Positions 24,879 to 32,393 of a stretch of 59,798 nucleotides of DNA are shown here, piece after piece. Source of the DNA: an uncultured Verrucomicrobia subdivision 3 bacterium (GTDB lineage Bacteria > Verrucomicrobiota > Verrucomicrobiia > Limisphaerales > UBA11358); NCBI GenBank assembly GCA_903865745.1, contig CAIPKV010000064.1, positions 1 to 59,798 of the forward strand, given 5' to 3'. The translations under genes were made by a program, and so were the position numbers. The notes under the pieces were generated by a model. It did not search any database. It was given only the letters and a program-made list of their open reading frames with translations, and was not told where the DNA came from. The number at the start of each line of letters is the position of its first letter. The first letter of the stretch is position 1.

Positions 24879-25192
24879 ACCCGCGCCACGGCGAAGTCTG
24901 GCTGGTGGACATGGGCATGGTAGCCAAGACCCGTCCCGCCGTCGTTCTCATCGCTGATCATCTCGACGCCCCGCGCTCGCTCATCATCCACATCCCCATC
25001 ACGCGGCAGAATCGCGGGAGCGAACTCGAAGTGCCGCTCGGCCATCTGCCGTTCCTCGACCCCGAATCCGTCGCCAACGTGCAGGGCATCGGCTCGCTGC
25101 CGTCCGTGCGGTTTGAAAAGCGGCTCGGCCTCGTGCCGGAAACGGATTTGAAAAAAGTCAAAGCCGCGCTGCTCAAGGCCTGCGCTTTGTAA
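24875..25192 (+). CDS. MazF/PemK-type endoribonuclease toxin
   Basis: 105 aa. N-terminal PRHGEVWLVDMGM followed by KTRPAVVLIAD is the hallmark of the MazF/PemK fold. The conserved Arg (KTRP) and the later Thr/Ser strand (HIPITRQN) are the positions used in mRNA cleavage in known members. It overlaps the antitoxin gene by 4 nt and is followed 9 nt later by a terminator, so the two genes form a compact cassette. The cassette is bracketed by mosaic repeats, suggesting mobility. Confidence 0.88.
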   Translation: MNPRHGEVWLVDMGMVAKTRPAVVLIADHLDAPRSLIIHIPITRQNRGSELEVPLGHLPFLDPESVANVQGIGSLPSVRFEKRLGLVPETDLKKVKAALLKACAL

Positions 25193-25201
25193 AATAATTT
25201 G

Positions 25202-25226
25202 CGTTTCCGCTTTGGAAACGGTTTTT
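25202..25226 (+). terminator. Intrinsic terminator after mazF-like gene
   Basis: A CGTTTCC/GGAAACG stem with loop GCTTT is followed by G and TTTTT. Confidence 0.8.
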
Positions 25227-25229
25227 GGT

Positions 25230-25350
25230 GCGACGGCGGAAACGGCCACCGGGACGAGCGCGCTCCCCGGCAAAGTCCCAATGGTGGCCGTGGCGCCATG
25301 GTGGCTGTCTGCAAAGACCCAATGGCAGTTTGGGGTGGACGAACGGAACA
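25230..25350. repeat. Mosaic repeat, full copy 1
   Basis: Begins GCGACGGCGGAAACGGCCAC and ends GGGGTGGACGAACGGAACA. It is closely matched by 25481-25590, which lacks a short internal part. The region 25193-25612 contains only the terminator and these repeats; no gene is supported. Confidence 0.8.
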
Positions 25351-25352
25351 TT

Positions 25353-25476
25353 GGTAGGGACATTGCGCTGCGATGTCCCCGCTGGCGCTTTCCCGTTTTT
25401 GGCCAGCGGAATTTCTGCCGGCCCGCCGGGGACAGGAAAGCGCGGGCCGGCGGACGGCGCAGGCGCCATCCCTACC
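25353..25476. repeat. MITE-like element between the two mosaic repeat copies
   Basis: 124 bp with terminal inverted repeats GGTAGGGA (25353-25360) and TCCCTACC (25469-25476). It has several internal GC-rich pairings (GCTGGC/GCCAGC; CCGGCCCGC/GCGGGCCGG). It has no coding capacity and sits exactly between copies 1 and 2 of the mosaic repeat. Confidence 0.65.
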
Positions 25477-25480
25477 ACGG

Positions 25481-25590
25481 CGCGACGCCGGAAACAGCAA
25501 CCGGGACGGGCGCGCTCCCCGGCAATGTCCCAGTTGGTGGCCGTGCGCAAGCACCGGCCAATGGCAGTTTGGGGTGGACGAACGGGGCAA
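25481..25590. repeat. Mosaic repeat, copy 2
   Basis: Second copy of the 25230-25350 unit. The left two thirds match closely (GGGACGGGCGCGCTCCCCGG), then a short internal deletion, then ATGGCAGTTTGGGGTGGACG. Confidence 0.8.
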
Positions 25591-25612
25591 AAGGGTTTTG
25601 AATCTCAAGAAT

Positions 25613-25831
25613 ATGCCAACAACACTAAAATTAAAATTCGTGGGTGACGGAACGGTTTCCAATTCTTACCGAGCTTGGATTGTTTTAGGCGACCATGCCA
25701 TTGACAATGGAAAACACCTTTTATCAGCAGACTGTGCAACTGTGGCAGAAGTTGAAGAAGCAGCGCAAAGCCTGAAAAAACAGTTGGATGAAATCGTTAG
25801 CAGCGCAAAAAGGAAGTTTGGTCAGAAATAG
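25613..25831 (+). CDS. Small protein of unknown function
   Basis: 72 aa from the ATG at 25613 (MPTTLKLKFVG); the open frame above it runs through the mosaic repeat and is not used. A beta-strand-like N-terminus is followed by a helical C-terminus (TVAEVEEAAQSLKKQLDEIV). It is the first of four tightly spaced plus-strand genes (gaps 9-15 nt) with distinctly lower GC than the surroundings, likely acquired together. Not recognised. Confidence 0.6.
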   Translation: MPTTLKLKFVGDGTVSNSYRAWIVLGDHAIDNGKHLLSADCATVAEVEEAAQSLKKQLDEIVSSAKRKFGQK

Positions 25832-25846
25832 GGAGTCTCAAGAGAA

Positions 25847-26110
25847 ATGAATACAGCGAGCAAAAACCTATACCAGATTTGCTTTGGGGCACACCAAAAG
25901 CAAGATTTTGCAACGCAAGACGCGCTTGTTGCTTGGATTTATGACCAAATGTGCGAACAAGTTCCGCATAAAATCAGACCGCTCGACCGCATCGAAAGCA
26001 TAAAACTTGGTGGCAAAGTGGTGGCTGCACGAACTGTGCTCCATATATGGCGAATGGTTGAACGGCGACGAGACCAAGAAAAGAATAAACAAGCGCCGAG
26101 TTCATGCTAA
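25847..26110 (+). CDS. Small protein of unknown function
   Basis: 87 aa, start MNTASKNLYQICFG. A helical middle (TQDALVAWIYDQMCEQVP) is followed by a basic, charged C-terminus (HIWRMVERRRDQEKNKQ). Lower GC than the housekeeping genes. It is 15 nt after the 25613 gene and 9 nt before the next, so probably one transcript. Not recognised. Confidence 0.6.
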   Translation: MNTASKNLYQICFGAHQKQDFATQDALVAWIYDQMCEQVPHKIRPLDRIESIKLGGKVVAARTVLHIWRMVERRRDQEKNKQAPSSC

Positions 26111-26119
26111 AAACTACCC

Positions 26120-26518
26120 ATGTTTAATATTTTCAAGAAAAAAGAAAAAAACGCTGACCTGATAGCGGCGGCGCGTGGAATGATGGCGAATGATGCGTTC
26201 ATTGATCATCAGCCAAAAACAACTTCAACATTGTCGTTTCAAGAAATCCATAGACATAGATTCATTCGGAAATATGTGTCCGTTCAAGAGGTGGAAAATG
26301 AAAATATGGTCACTGATTCTCGCTTGGGTGATGCACCAGTGCCATTCGGCTTTAACAATCATCAATGGGGCGAATTGCTTGCCGAAATGCGAGATGGCGA
26401 CGAGTTGTGGACATTTTCAACGAGTGATGAAAGCTGGGAAAATGGGTGCGGACGGGCTGGCATATCGCTTGTTCGCAATGGCAAAGAGGTTAATTGCATA
26501 ATTTGCAAAATGAATTAG
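26120..26518 (+). CDS. Protein of unknown function
   Basis: 132 aa. An N-terminal basic stretch (MFNIFKKKEKN) precedes a small alpha/beta domain. The segment GELLAEMRDGDELWTFSTSDESW followed by GRAGISLVRNGKEV is a pattern I have seen in stand-alone unknown proteins of many bacteria; the end is VNCIICKMN. No catalytic motif is visible. Part of the AT-richer block, 12 nt before the receiver-Sel1 gene. Confidence 0.65.
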   Translation: MFNIFKKKEKNADLIAAARGMMANDAFIDHQPKTTSTLSFQEIHRHRFIRKYVSVQEVENENMVTDSRLGDAPVPFGFNNHQWGELLAEMRDGDELWTFSTSDESWENGCGRAGISLVRNGKEVNCIICKMN

Positions 26519-26530
26519 GGCGCATTTACT

Positions 26531-27790
26531 ATGAGTATTTTACTTGGAGCAAACCTCGCGCTTTTGGCGCAGGGTTATGACGACACTGGTGCAGCTAGTC
26601 GTTCCTCAATAATTATTGGGATTCTGGCTTTTCCCTGCCTAGTGGTTATTGCTGTAATCTGGCAAAAATTAAAAAATGCGAAAGAGAGTGACAAGCACAT
26701 TGAACGACTTGAAAAGAAAATTACAGAATTAGAAAAATCAAACGGAACAAATCAGCCATCTAGCCCATCCACGAGGTTGGAAGAAACAGAGCGGCCAATT
26801 AGGCTTATTCATGTAGATGACGAAGAATGGACGTTAGGACTGGTAAAGAATCTAATCACCACGCATTTCAAAAATGTTTCAATCCAGTCTTTTCAGAATA
26901 GTAACGATGCGTGGAATGAGTTGTCCAGAACAGCGCCAGACATTCTTATTACGGATGACAAAATGCAAGATTTGTCCGGTGAAGATATAGTTAGCCAACT
27001 GATGACAAGAAATGTTAGTTATCCAATAATAGTGACATCTGGCCTGTCTGAAACAGAGAATTGGGTCAATAAAATGACTTCCATAAACTCAAAGATCACC
27101 TTTCTCCGAATTCCATTTGAACACTGGCGGCTCATCGAACAAATATGTCAGCATTTAGGAAATAAATTAAAACCCAACGGAATTATAGCTCAAACATTAA
27201 GTGCTAAAAATACAGGGAGACCAGACTACCGAGAAGCAAAATACTTTTATGAGGCAGCCAAAAATGGAGACGCGGAATCTCAATTCCGTCTTGGTATTGC
27301 TTATGAAAATGGCTTTGGCGTGCCGAGAAGCGATGCCGATGCCGTTAAATGGTATCTCAAATCTGCCGAACAGGGCAATGTCGAGGCACAATCCACGATG
27401 GGCTTGAATTATCAATTTGGTATGGGTGTCAAAAAAGATGTTAATGAAGCAAGGCAATGGTATCAGAAAGCCGCCGCACAAGGAGATGAAGCGGCAATAG
27501 AGCAATTGGAGACCAAGGAGATGAAGCTAGAAAACATTGGCTTGGACATTGCACCAAAACCATTGGTTAGTTCAATTAAGCACGACCCCCAAGAAGAAGA
27601 CCCTAAACTAAAGGCAATGATTGATGCAGCACGGGAAGAAGCCCGCGCCAAGTTAGCTGCCGAAGGGTTTCACAGGAAAATAGGATACTGCCATTTGTTG
27701 TGGGGGGCACAAAAGGAAATCTTGTTAGAAAAATATGGGATAGATTGGAAGTCCCCAAGTGAAATGAATAGAAATGCGTTTTTTGATTAG
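26531..27790 (+). CDS. Membrane-anchored receiver domain protein with Sel1 repeats
   Basis: 419 aa. A hydrophobic segment at about 30-48 (IIIGILAFPCLVVIAVIW), then a short coiled coil (HIERLEKKITELEKS). A response-regulator receiver domain occupies about 92-215: acidic pair in HVDDEEW, probable phospho-acceptor Asp in ILITDDKM, Ser in IVTSG. At least two Sel1-type TPR repeats follow at about 235-325 (AAKNGDAESQFRLGIAYENG, SAEQGNVEAQSTMGL). The tail EGFHRKIGYCHLLWGAQKEI is unique to me. No kinase is adjacent. Sel1 repeats bind proteins, so this may be a phospho-controlled scaffold. Codon use is clearly AT-rich, suggesting transfer. Confidence 0.8.
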   Translation: MSILLGANLALLAQGYDDTGAASRSSIIIGILAFPCLVVIAVIWQKLKNAKESDKHIERLEKKITELEKSNGTNQPSSPSTRLEETERPIRLIHVDDEEWTLGLVKNLITTHFKNVSIQSFQNSNDAWNELSRTAPDILITDDKMQDLSGEDIVSQLMTRNVSYPIIVTSGLSETENWVNKMTSINSKITFLRIPFEHWRLIEQICQHLGNKLKPNGIIAQTLSAKNTGRPDYREAKYFYEAAKNGDAESQFRLGIAYENGFGVPRSDADAVKWYLKSAEQGNVEAQSTMGLNYQFGMGVKKDVNEARQWYQKAAAQGDEAAIEQLETKEMKLENIGLDIAPKPLVSSIKHDPQEEDPKLKAMIDAAREEARAKLAAEGFHRKIGYCHLLWGAQKEILLEKYGIDWKSPSEMNRNAFFD

Positions 27791-27824
27791 CGAACTTCAA
27801 GGGGGCAGTCCCCAATATTGGTAA

Positions 27825-28125
27825 ATGGCCGCACCGGCACGGTGTTTCATCACGGACGATGGTTATTTGATTTCCAATGATCACGTCGTCAAGGGTGCGG
27901 CCAAAGTGCGCTTGCTCACGGGCCTTCGCCGCGACGAAGTGGCTACGGCCACGCAGGCGGGCGCAGGCTTGGTTGACGCGTCGGTGGTGAAGGTGGATGC
28001 GGCGAATGATCTGGCTTTACTCAAAGCAAATGCAGAAGGAAGAATGCAGAATGCAGAAACTTTTTAGCCATTACCCATCGCCGCCAGTCGGACGGTGAAA
28101 CTGGGCGGGACGGTGGCCATGAGAC
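27825..28125 (+). pseudogene. Fragment of a trypsin-like serine protease, interrupted by repeats
   Basis: FITDDGYLISNDHVVKGAAK followed by VDASVVKVDAANDLALLKA is the His/Asp part of a trypsin_2-type (HtrA-like) protease: H in NDHVV, D in NDLALL. The frame is then broken at 28028 by a GAATGCAGAATGCAG-type repeat. Protease sequence resumes as SRTVKLGGTVAM at about 28088-28123 and is cut again at 28126 by an inverted repeat of the same family. The serine-containing part is absent. It is not functional as a protease. The 27791-28430 stretch holds only this remnant and repeats. Confidence 0.82.
28028..28059. repeat. GAATGCAGAATGCAGAA-type repeat inserted in protease remnant
   Basis: Short-period repeat splitting the protease sequence after DLALLKA and introducing a stop codon. 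Confidence 0.8.
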
Positions 28126-28213
28126 GAATGCAGAAGTATGAATGATGAATGTTGAAACATGGCGGCAACCGGCTCCTACCGACTGGCACTTCATCATTCA
28201 TCCTTCTGCATTC
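28126..28213. repeat. Inverted repeat of the GAATGCAGAAG family
   Basis: Arms 28126-28148 and 28191-28213 match at 22 of 23 positions, with a 42-nt loop. It follows directly after the protease motif KLGGTVAM. Confidence 0.85.
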
Positions 28214-28266
28214 CCCCGTCGCCGGCACAGGGGGCGGCGGTGCTGGTGCTGGTTTATTAAAATTCC

Positions 28267-28330
28267 GACAGGATTTACCGGATTTACCGGATGGTTTGAA
28301 TTGAATCCGGTTCATCCGGTTAATCCTGTC
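28267..28330. repeat. Inverted repeat, GACAGGATTTACCGGAT variant
   Basis: 26-nt arms (28267-28292 and 28305-28330) match at about 23 of 26 positions around a 12-nt loop. A variant of the ACAGGATTAACAGGATG family. Confidence 0.8.
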
Positions 28331-28430
28331 AGAAACCGGCGGCGGTGCGGGCGCGGCAAGCGGATTGGCGAGGTGATAAATCTTGCCTTTAGCGGATGAT
28401 TTCTTAAAGTGTTCGACCGTTTTTCAATTT

Positions 28431-28778
28431 ATGCACATTAACTCGTTCTCTGCGCTGCTCGCTCTGGCCGCACCGCCCGCTACCAGTCAGGGTGGCCCGC
28501 CGCCCAACCCCATCATGTCGTTCCTGCCGATGATTTTGCTGGTGGTGGTGTTCTATTTTCTGCTCATCCGTCCGCAGCAACAGCGCGCCAAACAACAGCG
28601 CAAGCTGCTCGAAGGCCTGAAATCGGGCGACGAAGTGGTGACGGCCGCCGGCCTGGTCGCCACGGTCATCACGGTCAAGGACAGCACCGTGACTCTGCGC
28701 TCCGGCGATTCCAAATTGGAAGTCACCAAGGCTTCCATCACTGAAATCACCAACGGCGGTTCGGTGACCAAAGCGTAA
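28431..28778 (+). CDS. yajC: Preprotein translocase subunit YajC
   Basis: 115 aa from the ATG at 28431 (MHINSFSALLALAAPP); a longer frame upstream starts in an unlikely region. One membrane helix (FLPMILLVVVFYFLLIRPQQ) and the family motif IRPQQQRAKQQRKLLEGLKSGDEVVT are present. YajC associates with SecDF and the SecYEG channel in the inner membrane. The gene lies 6 nt before secDF, the standard order. Confidence 0.95.
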   Translation: MHINSFSALLALAAPPATSQGGPPPNPIMSFLPMILLVVVFYFLLIRPQQQRAKQQRKLLEGLKSGDEVVTAAGLVATVITVKDSTVTLRSGDSKLEVTKASITEITNGGSVTKA

Positions 28779-28784
28779 TTTGAC

Positions 28785-31298
28785 ATGAATAAGAACAATA
28801 ACTTAGGGCGGTTCCTGCTGGTCGTCGCCATTATCCTGTGGGCGCTGTTTGAGGTGTATCCGCCGACCTCGCGCGATTTGCTGCAGCAATTTTCTGCCCG
28901 CGCGCAGAATCAGGATGATGCGTTCAAGGGCATCCTTGCGCAGGCCACCACGATGACATCGGCGGGCACGAACGAATTCGCCGCCCTCCAACTCGCAACG
29001 GGCACGAATGATCTGCAAAAGTATTTTCCATTCATTGGTGCACAGAATCAGGTTCACCCAAATCTGTTTATTTTGAACCGGCTCCAGCGTGACGCGGCGG
29101 GCAAGATCAAGCTCGGCTTGGATTTGCAGGGCGGCACGTCCTTCCTCGTGGAGATGGACACCAGCGGGTTGGCTAACACGAACGAGGCGAGCAGCGCCCT
29201 TTCGCAGGCCATTGAAGTATTGCGCAAGCGGATTGATAAATTTGGGGTGGCGGAACCGATTATCCAGTCCGCTGGCGGCAACCGTATTCTCATCCAATTG
29301 CCCGGCCTCTCGCAGGCGGACAAGGACAGCGCGAAGGCGACCATCCAGAAGACGGCGTTCCTCGAATTCCGCATGGTGAAGGATGACAGCGACGACATCA
29401 TCAAGAACGGCGACCCGATTCCCTACGGCTATGTGCTGCTCAAGCACGCGGACCAGCAGGCGAATGGCACGACGCGGCTGGAACAGTTCGTCGTGAGCAA
29501 GAACGCGGAGAATGGCCTGAAAGGCGACATCATCAAGAGCGCGATGGTGGTGCGCGGCAATTTGGGCGAACCGCAGATTGACTTCACGCTGACCGACGAC
29601 GGTGCGAAACGTTTCGGCGACACCACGCGTGAAAATGTTGGTCATCGCCTCGCCATCGTGCTGGACGGTGAACTCTATTCCGCGCCGAACATTCAAAGCC
29701 CGATTGAGACTGGCAATGGCCAGATCACCGGTAGTTACACTATTCAGCAGGCGATGGAGCTGGCGAACGTCTTGCAGAACCCGCTCAAGGCACCACTGAA
29801 AATTGTTTATGCCAGCGACGTAGATCCGACGCTCGGTAAAGATTCCATTCGCAGCGGCATCAAGGCCTCAATCTTTGGCGTGGTGTTCGTGTCCGGCTTC
29901 ATGCTGGTTTATTATTTGTTCGCCGGTCTCGCGGCGAACGTCGCGCTCATCACCAACATCATTATTCTGCTGGGCGTGATGTGCTCGGTCGGCACCACGT
30001 TCACGCTGCCGGGCATTGCGGGCGGCGTGCTGACCGTCGGTATGGCGGTTGACGCGAACGTTTTGATCTATGAACGCATTCGCGAAGAACTCGCGAAGGG
30101 CAAATCCCTGCGCGGCGCGATTGACGCCGGTTATGCCCGCGCGTTTGGCACCATCTTCGATTCGCACGTTACCACGCTGATTTCTTCGATTATTTTGATC
30201 TTCATGGGCACCGGCGAAATCAAGGGCTTCGGTGTGACGCTGACCATTGGTGTGGCAGCGAGCTTGTTCACCGCGCTCGTCGTAACGCGGTTGATCTTCA
30301 ACTTCATGATTGATCGCAGCCTTATCAAGTCGTTGCACATGCTGCATTTGATTCGCAGCACCAAGCTGGATTTCATGAAGATTGCCAAGCCGCTGTTCGT
30401 CGTGACGTGGCTATTCGTCATCGTCTCGCTCGGCTTCGGCATTTCGCGTGGTGGTAAATTATTTGGTGTGGATTTCCTCGGTGGCGATAGCACAACCTAC
30501 AGTTTCACGCAGAAACTGGATGAACAGCAAATCCGTGCCGCGCTCACTGGCGTGGGCGAGAAGGACGCGCAGATTCAGTATCAAAAAGATGTCGGCGCCG
30601 GTACGGAAACACTCCGCCTCACGACCTCCAGCGGTTCGGTGGACAAGGTCAAAACCGCCTTGGCGAATTTGTCTCAGGCGCATTTCCAACTACTCGGCAG
30701 CCAGCAAGTCGGCGCGACGCTCGGTAAGGAAATCCAAGAATCCGCCATCATCGCCTCGCTGCTCTCGCTGTTTGGCATCCTGGTTTACGTCGCGTTCCGC
30801 TACGAATTCTCGTTCGCTGTCGCTGCCGTCGTGGCGGTGCTGCACGACGTGCTGTTTGCCATCGGTGCATATTGCATTGCGAATGCCTTGTCGGGTCGCC
30901 AGTTCAACGCCACAGTGGTCGCGGCGGTGCTGACCATCATCGGCTTCTCGATCAACGACAAAATCGTCATCTTCGACCGTATCCGCGAACAATTGAAACT
31001 TGGCGTGCGCGGCTCGTTTACGGACATCATCAACATGTCGCTAAACCAGACCCTGAGCCGTACAATTATTACCAGCGGCACAGTTTTTCTGGCGACGCTC
31101 TCGCTGTTCATCTGGGGCGGCGGTGTCATAAACGACTTCGCGTTCACCTTCTTGGTCGGCATTATTGTCGGAACTTACTCGTCAATCTACATCGCGAGCG
31201 TCATCGTCTTGTGGTGGCACAAGGGTGAGCGTCCGAACATCGGTGCCTCGCAGGTTACGGTGCAGCAAAACTCCCAGTCGCAAGTGACGAAGGCTTGA
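28785..31298 (+). CDS. secDF: Protein translocase SecDF, fused
   Basis: 837 aa with SecD (about 1-510) and SecF (about 520-830) in one chain. Both are RND-type membrane proteins that use the proton gradient to pull exported proteins through SecYEG. Landmarks: KLGLDLQGGTSFLVEMD (P1 domain of SecD), ITGSYTIQQAMELANVL, GMAVDANVLIYERIREEL in the SecD transmembrane part, FLGGDSTTYSF at the SecF start, and FSINDKIVIFDRIREQL in SecF. The conserved Asp residues of the two TM regions are retained. Twelve membrane segments are expected. Fused SecDF occurs in several phyla. Confidence 0.96.
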   Translation: MNKNNNLGRFLLVVAIILWALFEVYPPTSRDLLQQFSARAQNQDDAFKGILAQATTMTSAGTNEFAALQLATGTNDLQKYFPFIGAQNQVHPNLFILNRLQRDAAGKIKLGLDLQGGTSFLVEMDTSGLANTNEASSALSQAIEVLRKRIDKFGVAEPIIQSAGGNRILIQLPGLSQADKDSAKATIQKTAFLEFRMVKDDSDDIIKNGDPIPYGYVLLKHADQQANGTTRLEQFVVSKNAENGLKGDIIKSAMVVRGNLGEPQIDFTLTDDGAKRFGDTTRENVGHRLAIVLDGELYSAPNIQSPIETGNGQITGSYTIQQAMELANVLQNPLKAPLKIVYASDVDPTLGKDSIRSGIKASIFGVVFVSGFMLVYYLFAGLAANVALITNIIILLGVMCSVGTTFTLPGIAGGVLTVGMAVDANVLIYERIREELAKGKSLRGAIDAGYARAFGTIFDSHVTTLISSIILIFMGTGEIKGFGVTLTIGVAASLFTALVVTRLIFNFMIDRSLIKSLHMLHLIRSTKLDFMKIAKPLFVVTWLFVIVSLGFGISRGGKLFGVDFLGGDSTTYSFTQKLDEQQIRAALTGVGEKDAQIQYQKDVGAGTETLRLTTSSGSVDKVKTALANLSQAHFQLLGSQQVGATLGKEIQESAIIASLLSLFGILVYVAFRYEFSFAVAAVVAVLHDVLFAIGAYCIANALSGRQFNATVVAAVLTIIGFSINDKIVIFDRIREQLKLGVRGSFTDIINMSLNQTLSRTIITSGTVFLATLSLFIWGGGVINDFAFTFLVGIIVGTYSSIYIASVIVLWWHKGERPNIGASQVTVQQNSQSQVTKA

Positions 31299-31317
31299 GG
31301 GGTTCGCGGTGGGCAGT

Positions 31318-31367
31318 TTACGATTGAATTTGCAGTTCGCGCCTAAATCGTAAATTGTAAATCGCAA
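31318..31367. repeat. TTTACGATT...AATCGTAAA inverted repeat before terC
   Basis: Inverted arms at 31318-31326 and 31346-31354, followed by TGTAAATCGCAA directly against the terC ATG at 31368. A similar unpaired word string (CATTCGTAAATCATAAATC) lies before tsaD at about 38999-39017. Confidence 0.6.
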
Positions 31368-32327
31368 ATGACCGTCATCACACCCTGGCATTGGGCGGGC
31401 TTCATCCTGTTCGTGGTTGCTTGCATCGCCGTGGACATGGGCGCTTTTAATAAGCGCGCCCGCAGCGTCAGCTTTCGTGAGGCGCTGGCGTGGACGGCGG
31501 TTTGGTTTTCACTGGCGATGGGGTTTGCGGCACTCCTAGTCAACTTTCGTGGGCACGAAGAGGCTACGGAATTTGTCACCGGCTATCTCATCGAGTTGTC
31601 GCTCTCGCTCGACAACATTCTGGTCATCGCGCTCATTTTCTCCGCTTTCAAGGTTCCACCGGAATATCAGAAGCGCGTGCTCGTCTGGGGTATCCTCGGT
31701 GCGTTGGTCATGCGCGGCGCGATGATTGGTATTGGCGCGGCACTTGTGCAGAATTTCAATTGGGTGCTTTATGTCTTTGGATTCTTCCTGGTTGCGGCGG
31801 GTGTGAAGATGTTATTTGCCAAGAAAACCGCCGTCGAGCCGGAGAAGTATCTAGTCGTCCGTCTTGCGCAAAAATTGTTTCCCATCTCGATAGCGCTAGA
31901 TGGTCAGAAATTCCTGACCCGCCTCAATGGCCGTTGCGTACTCACGCCGCTGGCACTCGTGCTAATCCTGGTTGAGACGACCGACTTGATTTTTGCCGTG
32001 GATTCGGTTCCCGCCGTGTTTGCGGTTACGCAGAAGGCCTTCATTGTTTTCACCTCAAACGTATTTGCCATCCTCGGCCTACGCTCGCTGTATTTTTTAC
32101 TGGCGGGCGCGATTGGGATGTTCCGCTACCTCACTGCCGGTTTGTCGTTAGTATTGATATTTATCGGCGGCAAAATGTTACTCGACCCGCATGACCACGC
32201 GCCGCATTGGTTTCAGATTAAGATTTCCACCGTCACCTCGCTGCTGGTCGTGGCGGCAATTCTCGCCATCGCCATCGCATTATCCGTAACCGCCGCGCGC
32301 CGGGAGAAGAAAATCAACCACGGATAA
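31368..32327 (+). CDS. TerC family integral membrane protein
   Basis: 319 aa with about nine membrane segments. Family signatures: WTAVWFSLAMGFAALL, EFVTGYLIELSLSLDNILV with the acidic residues typical of TerC, and LVLILVETTDLIFAVDSVPA with the second acidic pair. The closest described relatives (Alx/TerC) take part in metal-ion export, particularly manganese, or tellurite resistance; which applies here is unknown. The stop codon TAA lies inside the CACGGATAAACA repeat that follows. Confidence 0.9.
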   Translation: MTVITPWHWAGFILFVVACIAVDMGAFNKRARSVSFREALAWTAVWFSLAMGFAALLVNFRGHEEATEFVTGYLIELSLSLDNILVIALIFSAFKVPPEYQKRVLVWGILGALVMRGAMIGIGAALVQNFNWVLYVFGFFLVAAGVKMLFAKKTAVEPEKYLVVRLAQKLFPISIALDGQKFLTRLNGRCVLTPLALVLILVETTDLIFAVDSVPAVFAVTQKAFIVFTSNVFAILGLRSLYFLLAGAIGMFRYLTAGLSLVLIFIGGKMLLDPHDHAPHWFQIKISTVTSLLVVAAILAIAIALSVTAARREKKINHG

Positions 32328-32382
32328 ACATCGATGGACACAGATAAACATTTCTATCCGTGTTTATCTGTGTGCATCTGTG
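32319..32382. repeat. CACGGATAAACA...TGTTTATCTGTG inverted repeat
   Basis: Short-period palindromic repeat whose left end contains the last three terC codons, including the stop. Its right arm reads ATCCGTGTTTATCTGTGTGC. It ends 11 nt before the recJ ATG at 32394. Confidence 0.8.
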
Positions 32383-32393
32383 ATTAAACATAA

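Noticed and set aside
28803-29696. 297-codon frame antisense to secD
   Set aside because: Antisense shadow; secDF motifs are all on the plus strand.
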